Of a stretch of DNA of 12,217 bases, positions 1 to 6,866 are shown piece by piece. The stretch covers positions 1-12,217 of the forward strand of contig JASHSW010000078.1 of assembly GCA_030038595.1 (NCBI GenBank), given 5' to 3'. Positions within the stretch are counted from its first letter, which is position 1, and the number at the start of each line of letters is the position of its first letter. Under the pieces are notes generated by a model. The model made no database searches. It was not told the DNA's origin and saw only the letters and a list, made by a program, of their open reading frames with translations. Position numbers and translations under genes: made by a program. This DNA is from Methylovirgula sp. GTDB taxonomy: Bacteria > Pseudomonadota > Alphaproteobacteria > Rhizobiales > Beijerinckiaceae.

Positions 1-466
1 TAGAAACAATGCCTTAGATTCCGATCTTAAAGCTGCTCAAAAACTCCGTCACGCCCTAGGCGCGGATGACCGAGGAGCAATTGACGCTACCAGTTTTGTC
101 GATGGCTCGCGCAGGGTGCGGCAGCGGTGCGTGCGAGATCGTCGGCCGAAAAGACTCGCAATATTCAGGCTCGTTGAACCGCGTGCGCTTGATATCGGAA
201 AGCTTGAGACCCGGCACACGCCGGTGAGCGCCCCGCGCCATTGGTCGAGAGTCACAAAATCGCTGTTTGCGCACTCTCGACAGGTTTCGGAAAACGGATC
301 TTGTGCGAAATGGCCAGCTTGCGCCGTTCCCCCGTTGGCGACCGTCCGGCCGTTCGGGAACGCGTCGGCGAAGTGCCAAAATGCGCTCTAGTCCTATACC
401 CAAGCGCTCACTTGAAGTACAAACCGCGCGGCGATTTGCCCAGTCGCGCATCAAAGGAGGTGTTCC
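1..466. other. Gene-free stretch at the left edge
   Basis: I find no convincing gene here. The open frames on either strand (for example 56-454 minus and 116-391 plus) are arginine- and proline-rich, overlap each other, and have no recognisable domain or good ribosome-binding site. They look like chance frames in GC-rich DNA. The only clear signal is the Shine-Dalgarno at the right end that serves the next gene. The window may begin just after a gene that lies outside it. Confidence 0.5.
453..460 (+). promoter_or_regulatory. Strong Shine-Dalgarno for the small secreted protein
   Basis: AAAGGAGG lies six bases before the ATG at 467. It is nearly a perfect complement of the 16S rRNA 3' end and fixes the start of this short gene. 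It also supports the gene being real and strongly translated. Confidence 0.85.
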
Positions 467-691
467 ATGAAAACGCTCGGGACCGTGCTGCTCGGGATCG
501 TAATTGTTTTTGCCGCCTTATCGTCGGCGGTCGCGCCGGCGTTCGCTTTGGGCGGCTGCGGTCCGAACCGTCATCGCAATGCTTGGGGCTATTGCGTATG
601 GGGCGGTCAAAATCAAGCCTGGTGCCTGAGACACACGGGCCATACTGCCGTGCGCATGCCCAACGGAACCCTGCGCTGCTTCAGGCGGTAG
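467..691 (+). CDS. Small secreted four-cysteine protein
   Basis: This 74-residue protein is probably exported. Residues 1-27 form a classic signal peptide: a short basic start, a hydrophobic core, and an AFA-type cleavage site before LGGCG. The mature part is about 47 residues and is rich in Gly, Arg, Asn and Trp. It has four cysteines (31, 43, 53, 71) that could form two disulfides in the periplasm. The GCGPNRHRN start and the GGQNQAWC and PNGTLRCF segments resemble a type of short GCG-containing secreted protein common in Hyphomicrobiales; its function is not known to me. A near-perfect Shine-Dalgarno precedes the ATG. The gene stands alone, 141 bp from the convergent end of the next gene. 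Confidence 0.8.
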   Translation: MKTLGTVLLGIVIVFAALSSAVAPAFALGGCGPNRHRNAWGYCVWGGQNQAWCLRHTGHTAVRMPNGTLRCFRR

Positions 692-832
692 TTGCCTTGG
701 GCGCCGTGTGCCGACGGAGACTTCCGCTCTGGTGATGGGACGCAGGTTGGGCGATTCCCAAACGGGCTTATCGCCATCCTTTTCGTCGAGCGGCGCGGGG
801 AGGCGGTGCAAGAGACAAGGAACAAGAAGGTA

Positions 833-1837
833 TCACCGTCCCTTGCAAATCGGCGTTGGGCGTTGCGGGGGTGCGGGATGATCCTTCTTGTATTGGACGA
901 GGATCGGATTGAGGGTTTCCTTTGGCCAAAATTTCGGTGAGCGGATTTCTTTCAGACAGGAAGCGTTCCAATATAATTGCGCGCGCGACAGCGACCGTCC
1001 GGCCGCCACCGCTCGCGCGACGGCGTTGACGTCGGCCGCGTCAGGATAGATGTACAGCGTCGTCGGATCGTCCCTCACCATCGCGATGATTTGCCGGACG
1101 TCCGACGGCGACCAACTGGTACAACCGTCGCTGCGGCCACCCGAGTAATCCACCAGCTTTCCGAACGGAACGTAACCGTCTTGGTTTGCGTGCGGGCTGG
1201 CCGGATCTTTCAGAAGACATACCCCCCTCAACAAGACGGCCGCATGTCCGCCGATCTTGCGCTGTCTGGCGTTTGCGGTCTCGCCTTCGCCGTAAAACTG
1301 AATGAACGAGCGTATCAAAACCGCGTCTTGTTTCACCGACACGCGGTAATAGCCTTTGAATGACGTTTTCATCTCGCCTGTCACATAGGCCCCGCCGGCC
1401 GTCAGGTCCGAATCCATCGCATTGCTGAAGTTTTTCGCGCACCGTCTCCCGTTTGCGAAATCCGCGACGCCTTGCAAATCGCGACCGCCGCCGTGCCCCG
1501 CCCAAATCGCACGAAACGACCGGTCGGATTCGCAGATAACGTAGAACCGGTGCCCCAATTTTCCGTCGCTTAGGACGCTGGGACGCGTAGCGTCCATGGC
1601 GAAGTAGCAAAGATTTTTAACCGCGCCTTCGCGCAGTTTTCGCAGGTAGAGCGCGCGGGCCCTTTGCAAGACCGGTTGCGCGATTTGACCTTCGCCTTCG
1701 CCGACATGGGCCCTCAGCCAGGCCGGAATGTCCGATGGCTGTTCGGCGGCCAAAGATCGCGGCTGCGCCGACAAGGCGATCACGACGAAGAGGCTGAAGA
1801 TATCGGCGATTTTCAGAAGGAAGGATCTTGACCGCAC
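833..1837 (-). CDS. Exported L,D-transpeptidase-like (YkuD_2-type) protein
   Basis: The 334-residue product probably acts on peptidoglycan in the periplasm. Residues 1-31 look like a signal peptide ending at SLAA. The middle has FSNAMDSDLTAGGAYVTGE (about 137-155), His198 in GGHAAVLLRG, and GRSDGC with Cys239. These match the order of conserved blocks in the murein L,D-transpeptidase catalytic family (YkuD_2), where His and Cys are the catalytic pair. Similarity outside these blocks is low, so the substrate is uncertain. The start is GTG at 1837, preceded by AGGAGA at 1852-1847 on the minus strand. The C-terminus is proline- and lysine-rich. It appears to be a single-gene unit, convergent with the small secreted gene. 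Confidence 0.72.
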   Translation of the reverse strand: MRSRSFLLKIADIFSLFVVIALSAQPRSLAAEQPSDIPAWLRAHVGEGEGQIAQPVLQRARALYLRKLREGAVKNLCYFAMDATRPSVLSDGKLGHRFYVICESDRSFRAIWAGHGGGRDLQGVADFANGRRCAKNFSNAMDSDLTAGGAYVTGEMKTSFKGYYRVSVKQDAVLIRSFIQFYGEGETANARQRKIGGHAAVLLRGVCLLKDPASPHANQDGYVPFGKLVDYSGGRSDGCTSWSPSDVRQIIAMVRDDPTTLYIYPDAADVNAVARAVAAGRSLSRAQLYWNASCLKEIRSPKFWPKETLNPILVQYKKDHPAPPQRPTPICKGR

Positions 1838-2286
1838 CGGACCAATTCTCCTGCCGAAGCCTGTGGCAACTCTGGTAGCGGTCGCCCGTCGGATTGCTGC
1901 GGCGAGGCCGCGAGTGGCGGCAGTGATCGTACCTCGATCTCGGCTTTTGAGGGATCAAAAGAATGCTCCGATTGGCGCCCTGTAGAGCCGCCGGTGGGAA
2001 GCCCGGTCTAGAATTCTTACGGTGCAGCGCGGAGGGCTGGCGGTGTGGCAATTGGCGACTGATTTTCTCTTCAAGAACAATGTCCCGGGCCCGCTCCTCT
2101 TGGTGCCGCCCGCTGCCAGAATCTACATTCGATAGCCTCCCGATTTTTTAGGTCGCGGAGACCGGCGGAAGCTGAGCCGGCGAGGTCTCGATGGCCCGCC
2201 TGACGACGCCGGTCTCGAGCGAGCGCTCCGCACAATGAATTTTCTTCTGGCAGGAAGATTTGCCGGATAATCGGGCCTTGCACCGA
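1838..2286. other. Long intergenic region between LDT-like gene and usp-mla operon
   Basis: No gene is supported here. The open frames crossing it are antisense extensions of neighbouring genes or lack a start, a ribosome-binding site and known motifs. One plus-strand frame ending at the stop near 2133 reads like ordinary protein (about 45 codons after a stop at 1983-1985) but has no start signal; it could be a remnant or chance. The region should hold the promoter of the minus-strand transpeptidase-like gene, and it contains a perfect inverted repeat at 1945-1960. Confidence 0.5.
1945..1960. repeat. Perfect inverted repeat TTTTGA-N4-TCAAAA
   Basis: TTTTGA and TCAAAA flank the four-base spacer GGGA. 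The site lies 108 bp upstream of the GTG of the transpeptidase-like gene. It resembles an FNR-family palindrome, but the TTG-to-CAA spacing is six rather than the canonical eight, so I do not call it an FNR/FixK site. It could be an operator for another dimeric regulator, or chance. Confidence 0.4.
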
Positions 2287-2300
2287 TTGCGCAGGATCAA
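2287..2300 (+). promoter_or_regulatory. FixK/FNR-like box upstream of usp-mla operon
   Basis: TTGCG-CAGG-ATCAA matches the FNR/FixK consensus TTGAT-N4-ATCAA at eight of ten positions and keeps the TTG-N8-CAA core. Its centre is 74.5 bp before the GTG start of the stress-protein gene. TTCTAT at 2323-2328 fits a weak -10 element. A transcript start near 2335 would put the box at about -41.5, the usual class II activator position, and leave a leader that still holds the Shine-Dalgarno at 2355-2362. A FixK-like regulator is encoded in the same window. Confidence 0.6.
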
Positions 2301-2354
2301 TGTCGGCAAGCGTCAGCTTCCCTTCTATGGGGGCGGTGACGGATCGCCTTTGCC

Positions 2355-2362
2355 AAGGGGGA
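2355..2362 (+). promoter_or_regulatory. Shine-Dalgarno that sets the usp start at GTG 2368
   Basis: AAGGGGGA ends five bases before the GTG at 2368. This decides against the longer in-frame start at 2260, whose 36 extra residues look unlike the family and would run through the FixK-like box. Confidence 0.75.
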
Positions 2363-2367
2363 CGGAC

Positions 2368-3210
2368 GTGTTCAAGGATCTGATCGTGCATCTGGATGGA
2401 ACGGAAGAGGACCATATCCGGCTTACCCAGGCCGAAGCGATCGCCGGCCGATTCGAAGCGCACCTGACGGGCCTCTATACCAATCCATTGCCGGAATACG
2501 CATATGTTCTGGCGATTCAATCCACGCTTGCGCCAATGGGTCCGGTGCTCGCATTCGAGCGGCAGATCCGCGAGGAAGGCGATGTCGCGGTCGCGCGCCT
2601 GAAAGAACGCTTCAAGAAGATCGCCGTCGAGAACGAAATTCGCCGCATCGATGCGGGCGCGAGTCTTTTGCCAAGGCTCTGCGCCTCGGCGGCTCGGTGG
2701 TCGGATCTTTTTATCGCGACCACGCCCTATCGCGGCGAAGCTTCGCTTGGTTGTGACGCTTTGGTCGAAGCCGTGCTTTTTGGTTCCGGACAACCCATTT
2801 ATCTCATCCCCGAGCAATTCAAGGGAAGCGGCGCGGTGCGCAACGTCCTCGTCGCCTGGTGCGACACGCGCGAATCGGCGCGCGCACTTGCCGAAGCCAT
2901 GCCGTTTTTGCGCGTTGCCACCAATGTCCGTCTCGTCACGGTCGAGACCGCCGGGCTGACGGACGAGCACGAGGACCCGATCAACATCACGGCCCATCTT
3001 CGTCGGCATGGCGCCAAAGCCGAAGTGCGCAGGATCGAGGCGGGCCGCCGTTCGACTTCGGAAGCGCTGTTGCAGGAAGCAAGCAAAATGGCCGCCGACC
3101 TCATCGTGATGGGGGCCTATGGACACTCGCGGTTTCGCGAATGGACAATCGGCGGCACGACGCGCGAAATGATCGCCCGCGCCGGCATCCCGATCCTCGT
3201 TGCGCATTGA
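2368..3210 (+). CDS. Tandem universal stress protein (UspA family)
   Basis: The 280-residue cytoplasmic protein has the size of a double Usp. It opens with MFKDLIVHLDG, the usual first strand of a Usp domain. The second domain starts near RNVLVAWCDTRESARAL and ends with MGAYGHSR, GGTTREM and GIPILVAH, the conserved ATP-binding loop and last strand of ATP-binding Usp proteins. The first domain lacks a clear G-x2-G-x9-G loop, so probably only the second binds nucleotide. The GTG start is set by a strong Shine-Dalgarno. It is the first gene of an apparent operon with the lipid transporter: its stop is only 7 bp before the mlaE ATG. A FixK/FNR-like box lies upstream, consistent with induction of Usp genes at low oxygen. 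Confidence 0.9.
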   Translation: MFKDLIVHLDGTEEDHIRLTQAEAIAGRFEAHLTGLYTNPLPEYAYVLAIQSTLAPMGPVLAFERQIREEGDVAVARLKERFKKIAVENEIRRIDAGASLLPRLCASAARWSDLFIATTPYRGEASLGCDALVEAVLFGSGQPIYLIPEQFKGSGAVRNVLVAWCDTRESARALAEAMPFLRVATNVRLVTVETAGLTDEHEDPINITAHLRRHGAKAEVRRIEAGRRSTSEALLQEASKMAADLIVMGAYGHSRFREWTIGGTTREMIARAGIPILVAH

Positions 3211-3217
3211 GAGAAAG

Positions 3218-4339
3218 ATGCAGCCGTTGGAGAGCGCGGTAAGCGGTCGAGATCTGGACATTACTCTGTCGGGATCGTGGACGGCCGCGCATACGCGCGT
3301 GCTCGAGCCGCTGGTCGAAGCTGCAGTTCGGGAGGCACGCGACCGGCACCTCCGCCTCGATATGCACGCCGTAACCGAGATCGATACGTTTGGCGCCTGC
3401 CTGGTGGAAAGGCTCGCTTGCAGCAATTCGACCGGCATCGAAGCAGAGCCTGTCGGAATTCCGGAGCGGATGCGCGGCCTTTTGGCGGAAGTCGGCCGCG
3501 TCAGCCGCGCGGCGCAGCCGCTGCCACCCAAAAAGAAGGCAAGCTTCGCGGGAATTGAATCGATCGGCCGAGCCACGATCAACGCCGGCCGGGATCTGGT
3601 CGTATTCATCGAGATGCTCGGCGAGCTGGGCGATGCGCTGCTGCGCGTCCTGCGCGACCCACGCCGGCTGCGGCCGATTTCCCTGATCTATCAGCTCGAC
3701 CGCGTCGGCCTGCAAGCCATTCCGATCATCTTTCTCATCACCTTCCTCATCGGAGGGATCATTTCCCAGCAAGGCATTTTTCATTTCCGCAGATTCGGCG
3801 CCGGCGATTATGCCGTCGATTTGGTCGGCATCCTCGTGCTGCGCGAAATCGGCGTGCTGATCGTCGCGATCATGGTAGCGGGCCGTTCGGGAAGTTCTTA
3901 CACCGCGGAACTCGGCTCGATGAAGATGCGCGAGGAAATTGACGCGCTCTATACGATGGGACTCGATCCTGTCGAGGTTCTTCTTTTGCCGCGCGTCGTC
4001 GCGCTCATTTGCGCGCTGCCGGCGCTGACGTTCTTCGGCTCGATCTCGGCGCTTTTCGGAGGCGGTCTAGTCGAGTGGTTTTACGGCGGCATGAGTCCGG
4101 CGATTTACATCGAGCGCCTGAAGGATGCGGTTTCCATCACGCATTTCGAGGTTGGGATCGTCAAGGCGCCGTTCATGGCCCTGGTGATCGGCATTGTCGC
4201 GTGTTCGGAAGGCTTGCGCGTCAAGGGCAGCGCCGAATCCTTGGGCCTTCAAACGACGACGTCCGTGGTCAAGTCGATCTTTCTCGTGGTGGTGCTCGAC
4301 GGGCTGTTCGCGATGTTCTTCGCCGGAATTGGGATGTAA
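3218..4339 (+). CDS. mlaE: MlaE-type lipid ABC transporter permease with N-terminal STAS domain
   Basis: This is the inner-membrane permease of an Mla-type phospholipid transporter, which exchanges lipids between the inner membrane and a periplasmic MCE protein. Residues 1-100 are a STAS-like domain (LTLSGSW-like and EIDTFGACLVERL segments). Residues 115-373 are the MlaE domain with several membrane segments (for example 165-183, 203-221, 257-280, 316-330, 352-372) and the family block GRSGSSYTAELGSMKMREE at 222-240, continuing to TMG at 248. A 373-residue STAS-fused form is common in alphaproteobacteria. I chose ATG 3218, preceded by GAGAAAG, over an upstream TTG at 3200 that overlaps the usp gene. 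It sits between usp and mlaF, 2 bp from the latter, which implies coupled translation. Confidence 0.93.
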   Translation: MQPLESAVSGRDLDITLSGSWTAAHTRVLEPLVEAAVREARDRHLRLDMHAVTEIDTFGACLVERLACSNSTGIEAEPVGIPERMRGLLAEVGRVSRAAQPLPPKKKASFAGIESIGRATINAGRDLVVFIEMLGELGDALLRVLRDPRRLRPISLIYQLDRVGLQAIPIIFLITFLIGGIISQQGIFHFRRFGAGDYAVDLVGILVLREIGVLIVAIMVAGRSGSSYTAELGSMKMREEIDALYTMGLDPVEVLLLPRVVALICALPALTFFGSISALFGGGLVEWFYGGMSPAIYIERLKDAVSITHFEVGIVKAPFMALVIGIVACSEGLRVKGSAESLGLQTTTSVVKSIFLVVVLDGLFAMFFAGIGM

Positions 4340-4341
4340 CG

Positions 4342-5124
4342 ATGGACAGCGAAGCGATCATCAGTGTGCGCGATCTTGTGGTCGGCTTTTCGGACCAGAT
4401 TGTACTCGACCACTTGTCACTCGACGTGCGGCGCGGCGAAATTCTCGGCCTTGTCGGCGCCTCGGGCGGCGGCAAGTCCGTGCTGCTGCGCGCGATCATC
4501 GGACTGCTTGCGAAACGAGACGGGAGAATTAGCCTTTTCGGCACGGATCGCGATATTGCCGCGCCGGAGACAATGCAAGCGATCGAACGGCGTTGCGGCG
4601 TGCTGTTTCAGCAAGGCGCTTTGTTTTCTTCGCTGAATACGCGCCAAAATGTCGAATTTCCGATGCGCGAATATCTACACCTGTCGGAGAGACTGCGCGG
4701 GGAGGTGGCGCTCACCAAGCTCGGAATGGTCGGCATCAGCACCGAGGACGCGGAAAAATTTCCGGCGGAACTTTCCGGCGGCATGACTAAACGCGCCGCA
4801 CTGGCGCGGGCGCTCGCGCTCGATCCGGAACTCGTCTTTCTCGACGAACCGACCTCTGGGCTTGACCCGATAGCAGCCGGCGATTTCGACACGCTGATCG
4901 AGACACTGCAGCGGACGCTGGGGCTCACGGTCTTCATGGTCACCCATGATCTCGACAGCCTCTATGCCATTTGTAATCGCATCGCCGTGCTTATCGACGG
5001 CAAGATCATCGTACAGGGCCCGATCGACATGATTCTCGCCTGCGAGCATCCGTGGGTGAAGGCATATTTCCGCGGCAAGCGTACGCGCGAGAAGGCGCCC
5101 GTGCTCGGCCAGCCAGCACATTGA
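4342..5124 (+). CDS. mlaF: MlaF-type ABC transporter ATP-binding subunit
   Basis: The 260-residue cytoplasmic ATPase powers the Mla-type lipid transporter. All key motifs are present: Walker A GASGGGKS (39-46), Q-loop FQQGALFSSL (Gln90), signature LSGGM (144-148), Walker B LVFLDE (164-169), and the H-loop His202 in MVTHD. LSGGMTKRAALARALALDP is typical of MlaF rather than of other ABC ATPases. The C-terminal extension, up to KAYFRGKR and beyond, also fits MlaF. The ATG at 4342 follows the mlaE stop by 2 bp, and the stop precedes the mlaD ATG by 9 bp, so the three subunits are surely co-transcribed. Confidence 0.95.
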   Translation: MDSEAIISVRDLVVGFSDQIVLDHLSLDVRRGEILGLVGASGGGKSVLLRAIIGLLAKRDGRISLFGTDRDIAAPETMQAIERRCGVLFQQGALFSSLNTRQNVEFPMREYLHLSERLRGEVALTKLGMVGISTEDAEKFPAELSGGMTKRAALARALALDPELVFLDEPTSGLDPIAAGDFDTLIETLQRTLGLTVFMVTHDLDSLYAICNRIAVLIDGKIIVQGPIDMILACEHPWVKAYFRGKRTREKAPVLGQPAH

Positions 5125-5133
5125 GGGAAAGCA

Positions 5134-6264
5134 ATGGAAACGCGGGCACGCTACATATCCGTCGGGCTCTTCGTGCTGGCAATCATTGTTTCCGGATTCG
5201 GCTTCGTCTATTGGCTGGACAACAACGGTGGCCTCGGCGAGCGCACCATCTATCGAATCCGGTTCGAGGAGTCGGTCGCGGGCTTACAGGTCGGGGCGTC
5301 CGTCCAGTTCAACGGCATACGCGTCGGAGAAGTCACCGGCCTGCAACTCGACAAAGACGATCCGCGGCGGGTTACCGCCACCATCGCCGTGGATCAGAAT
5401 ACGCCGCTCAGGGCCGACACCAGGGTCGGTGTCACCTCGCAAGGACTGATGGGAACGCCGGCAGTCTCGCTCAACGGCGGCACCTTGCGTTCACCGCTTC
5501 TTTCCGCCGCGCACGGAGAACCTCCCGTCCTCACGGCAAATCGGGGTGCCACGCAAGATCTCATGCAGTCCGCGCACCAGACTCTTCAACACGTTGATCA
5601 GATTTTAAGCGACAATTCGGAATCGATTAAGAGCACGATCGACAATCTCAAGACGTTCTCCGGGGCGCTGGCGCGCAATTCCAACCGCGTCGATGCAATC
5701 ATGGCAGGGCTTGAGCACCTTGCCGGAGGCGGTCCCACCGAAAAGCCCAAGCCGATCTATGATCTTACTGTGCCGAGCACATTTCCCATTTCGTCCGTTG
5801 CTCCGAAGATGCAGCTTTCCATCGCCACGCCCACGGCCATCGTAGCGCTGCAGACACAGCGGATGCTTGCCCGTTCGTCGGACGGACAGATCTCACCGTT
5901 GGGCGATGCGCAATGGAGCGACGCGCTGCCGAATTTAATTCAGGAAAAGGTGCTCCAAGGCTTCGAGAACGCGGGTATCACGGCCACCGCGGCTTCGGCA
6001 CTTGGCGAGCAACCAGTGGCATCCAATGATCAGCTTCTGATCGATCTTCGCAACTTCGCGATCGTGACGAATCCTACCCCGGTCGCGGATATCGCATTCT
6101 CCGTCAAGATCGTGGGGCAGAACGGCCGAGTCGTCGCCACCAAACTCATCCGTGCGACCGCGCCGGCAGCCGGCACGGATACGCCGCAGATCGTGGCGGC
6201 GTTCAATACGGCCTTCGGCGAAGCCCTTACCGATCTCATGGCATGGACGGCGAGGTCGATCTGA
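5134..6264 (+). CDS. mlaD: MlaD (MCE) protein fused to a PqiC-type auxiliary domain
   Basis: The 376-residue periplasmic, membrane-anchored protein should bind lipid for the MlaEF transporter. Residues 8-28 form one membrane helix. Residues 38-115 are an MCE domain (GLQVGASVQFNGIRVGEV, then SQGLMGTPAVSLNGG). Residues 136-195 look helical. Residues 206-374 resemble the ABC-type transport auxiliary lipoprotein family (PqiC/DUF330): PIYDLTVP at the start, then MLARSSDGQISPLGDAQWSD and ALPNLIQEKVLQGFENAG. In most species that domain is a separate lipoprotein gene next to mlaD. Here the frame is continuous and the protein contains no cysteine, so the second domain cannot be lipidated on its own. 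AGGGAAAG precedes the ATG. No mlaC or separate pqiC gene follows in the window. Confidence 0.85.
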   Translation: METRARYISVGLFVLAIIVSGFGFVYWLDNNGGLGERTIYRIRFEESVAGLQVGASVQFNGIRVGEVTGLQLDKDDPRRVTATIAVDQNTPLRADTRVGVTSQGLMGTPAVSLNGGTLRSPLLSAAHGEPPVLTANRGATQDLMQSAHQTLQHVDQILSDNSESIKSTIDNLKTFSGALARNSNRVDAIMAGLEHLAGGGPTEKPKPIYDLTVPSTFPISSVAPKMQLSIATPTAIVALQTQRMLARSSDGQISPLGDAQWSDALPNLIQEKVLQGFENAGITATAASALGEQPVASNDQLLIDLRNFAIVTNPTPVADIAFSVKIVGQNGRVVATKLIRATAPAAGTDTPQIVAAFNTAFGEALTDLMAWTARSI

Positions 6265-6317
6265 CGGAATGCGGGCATCGAAGCGTTACCGGCGCGCAAC
6301 GTTACATTTCGTTCTTA

Positions 6318-6331
6318 TTGCGGTGAATCAA
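6318..6331 (+). promoter_or_regulatory. FixK/FNR-like box upstream of GNAT-like gene
   Basis: TTGCG-GTGA-ATCAA has exactly the same half-sites as the box at 2287-2300 and the TTG-N8-CAA core. A good -10 candidate, AATAAT at 6356-6361 (five of six to TATAAT), would place the transcript start near 6367, with the box centred at about -42. The start codon at 6390 and its AAAGGA at 6374-6379 follow. Confidence 0.6.
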
Positions 6332-6389
6332 AACAGCCTCTTTGGAAATCGAACAAATAATCAAGCGTAGCCAAAGGAACATTTGCGCC

Positions 6390-6866
6390 ATGAGCGCCTA
6401 TCGAATTGACCGGTTGGACGTTGAACGGATCGACCAAGCCTATCCGTTCGTAACTCTGCTCGCGCCGACGCTCGGGCTTGATTCCTGGCGGACGCTATGC
6501 GAGACCGTCATGAACCGCGAGCGGGTCGGCGAAGTTATCGCCGCAACCAATCCTCTTGGTTACATCCAGGGGATCTGCGTGGCCGCATTGCGAAACGACC
6601 CTGCCGTCGGCAGCTTTCTCGACGTGCCATTCATCGTTATCGCCAGCACAGCGGACGAGGCGGGCGTAATCACCGATATGCTCGCCTATCTTAAGACGCT
6701 CGGGCGGGCGGAAGGCTGCGACAACTTGCGGATATGGACTACGGAGGAGGACAGTTGGAGACGCTGTTTACACGAACACGAGCTTCGACCGTGGGATCAT
6801 GGTGTTCTCCTGCCGCTTTCGCCGACGATCGCGAGCGACGAGCGGTTTGTCAGGTCTTGCCGGTAA
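6390..6866 (+). CDS. Small GNAT-like protein of unknown substrate
   Basis: The 158-residue cytoplasmic protein has a strand-helix pattern suggestive of a GNAT acyltransferase fold: GYIQGICVAAL, then FLDVPFIVIAST followed by a long helix (TDMLAYLKTLGRAEGCDNL) and LRIWT. The usual acetyl-CoA loop (R/Q-x2-G-x-G/A) is not evident, so it may be a degenerate or divergent member and no substrate can be given. I chose ATG 6390, preceded by AAAGGA, over a TTG at 6342 that falls in the likely promoter. A FixK/FNR-like box upstream suggests low-oxygen control. Its last 17 bp overlap the end of the convergent response-regulator gene. Confidence 0.62.
   Translation: MSAYRIDRLDVERIDQAYPFVTLLAPTLGLDSWRTLCETVMNRERVGEVIAATNPLGYIQGICVAALRNDPAVGSFLDVPFIVIASTADEAGVITDMLAYLKTLGRAEGCDNLRIWTTEEDSWRRCLHEHELRPWDHGVLLPLSPTIASDERFVRSCR

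Noticed and set aside
747..761. TTGGG-N5-CCCAA hairpin between the small secreted gene and the transpeptidase-like gene
   Set aside because: The stem is only five pairs and no T-run follows; too weak to call a terminator.
1986..2134. Plus-strand frame that reads like ordinary protein before a stop near 2133
   Set aside because: It has no start codon with a ribosome-binding site and matches no family I recognise; a remnant cannot be excluded but is not supported.
2071..3609. Long minus-strand open frame of 512 codons opposite usp and mlaE
   Set aside because: It is antisense to two well-supported genes, has no recognisable domain, and its composition is that of a GC-rich shadow frame.
6284..6305. 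Two CGTTAC words before the GNAT-like gene, similar to the repeat upstream of fixK
   Set aside because: The period is 16 bp instead of 10, which does not fit an OmpR-type tandem site; probably chance.
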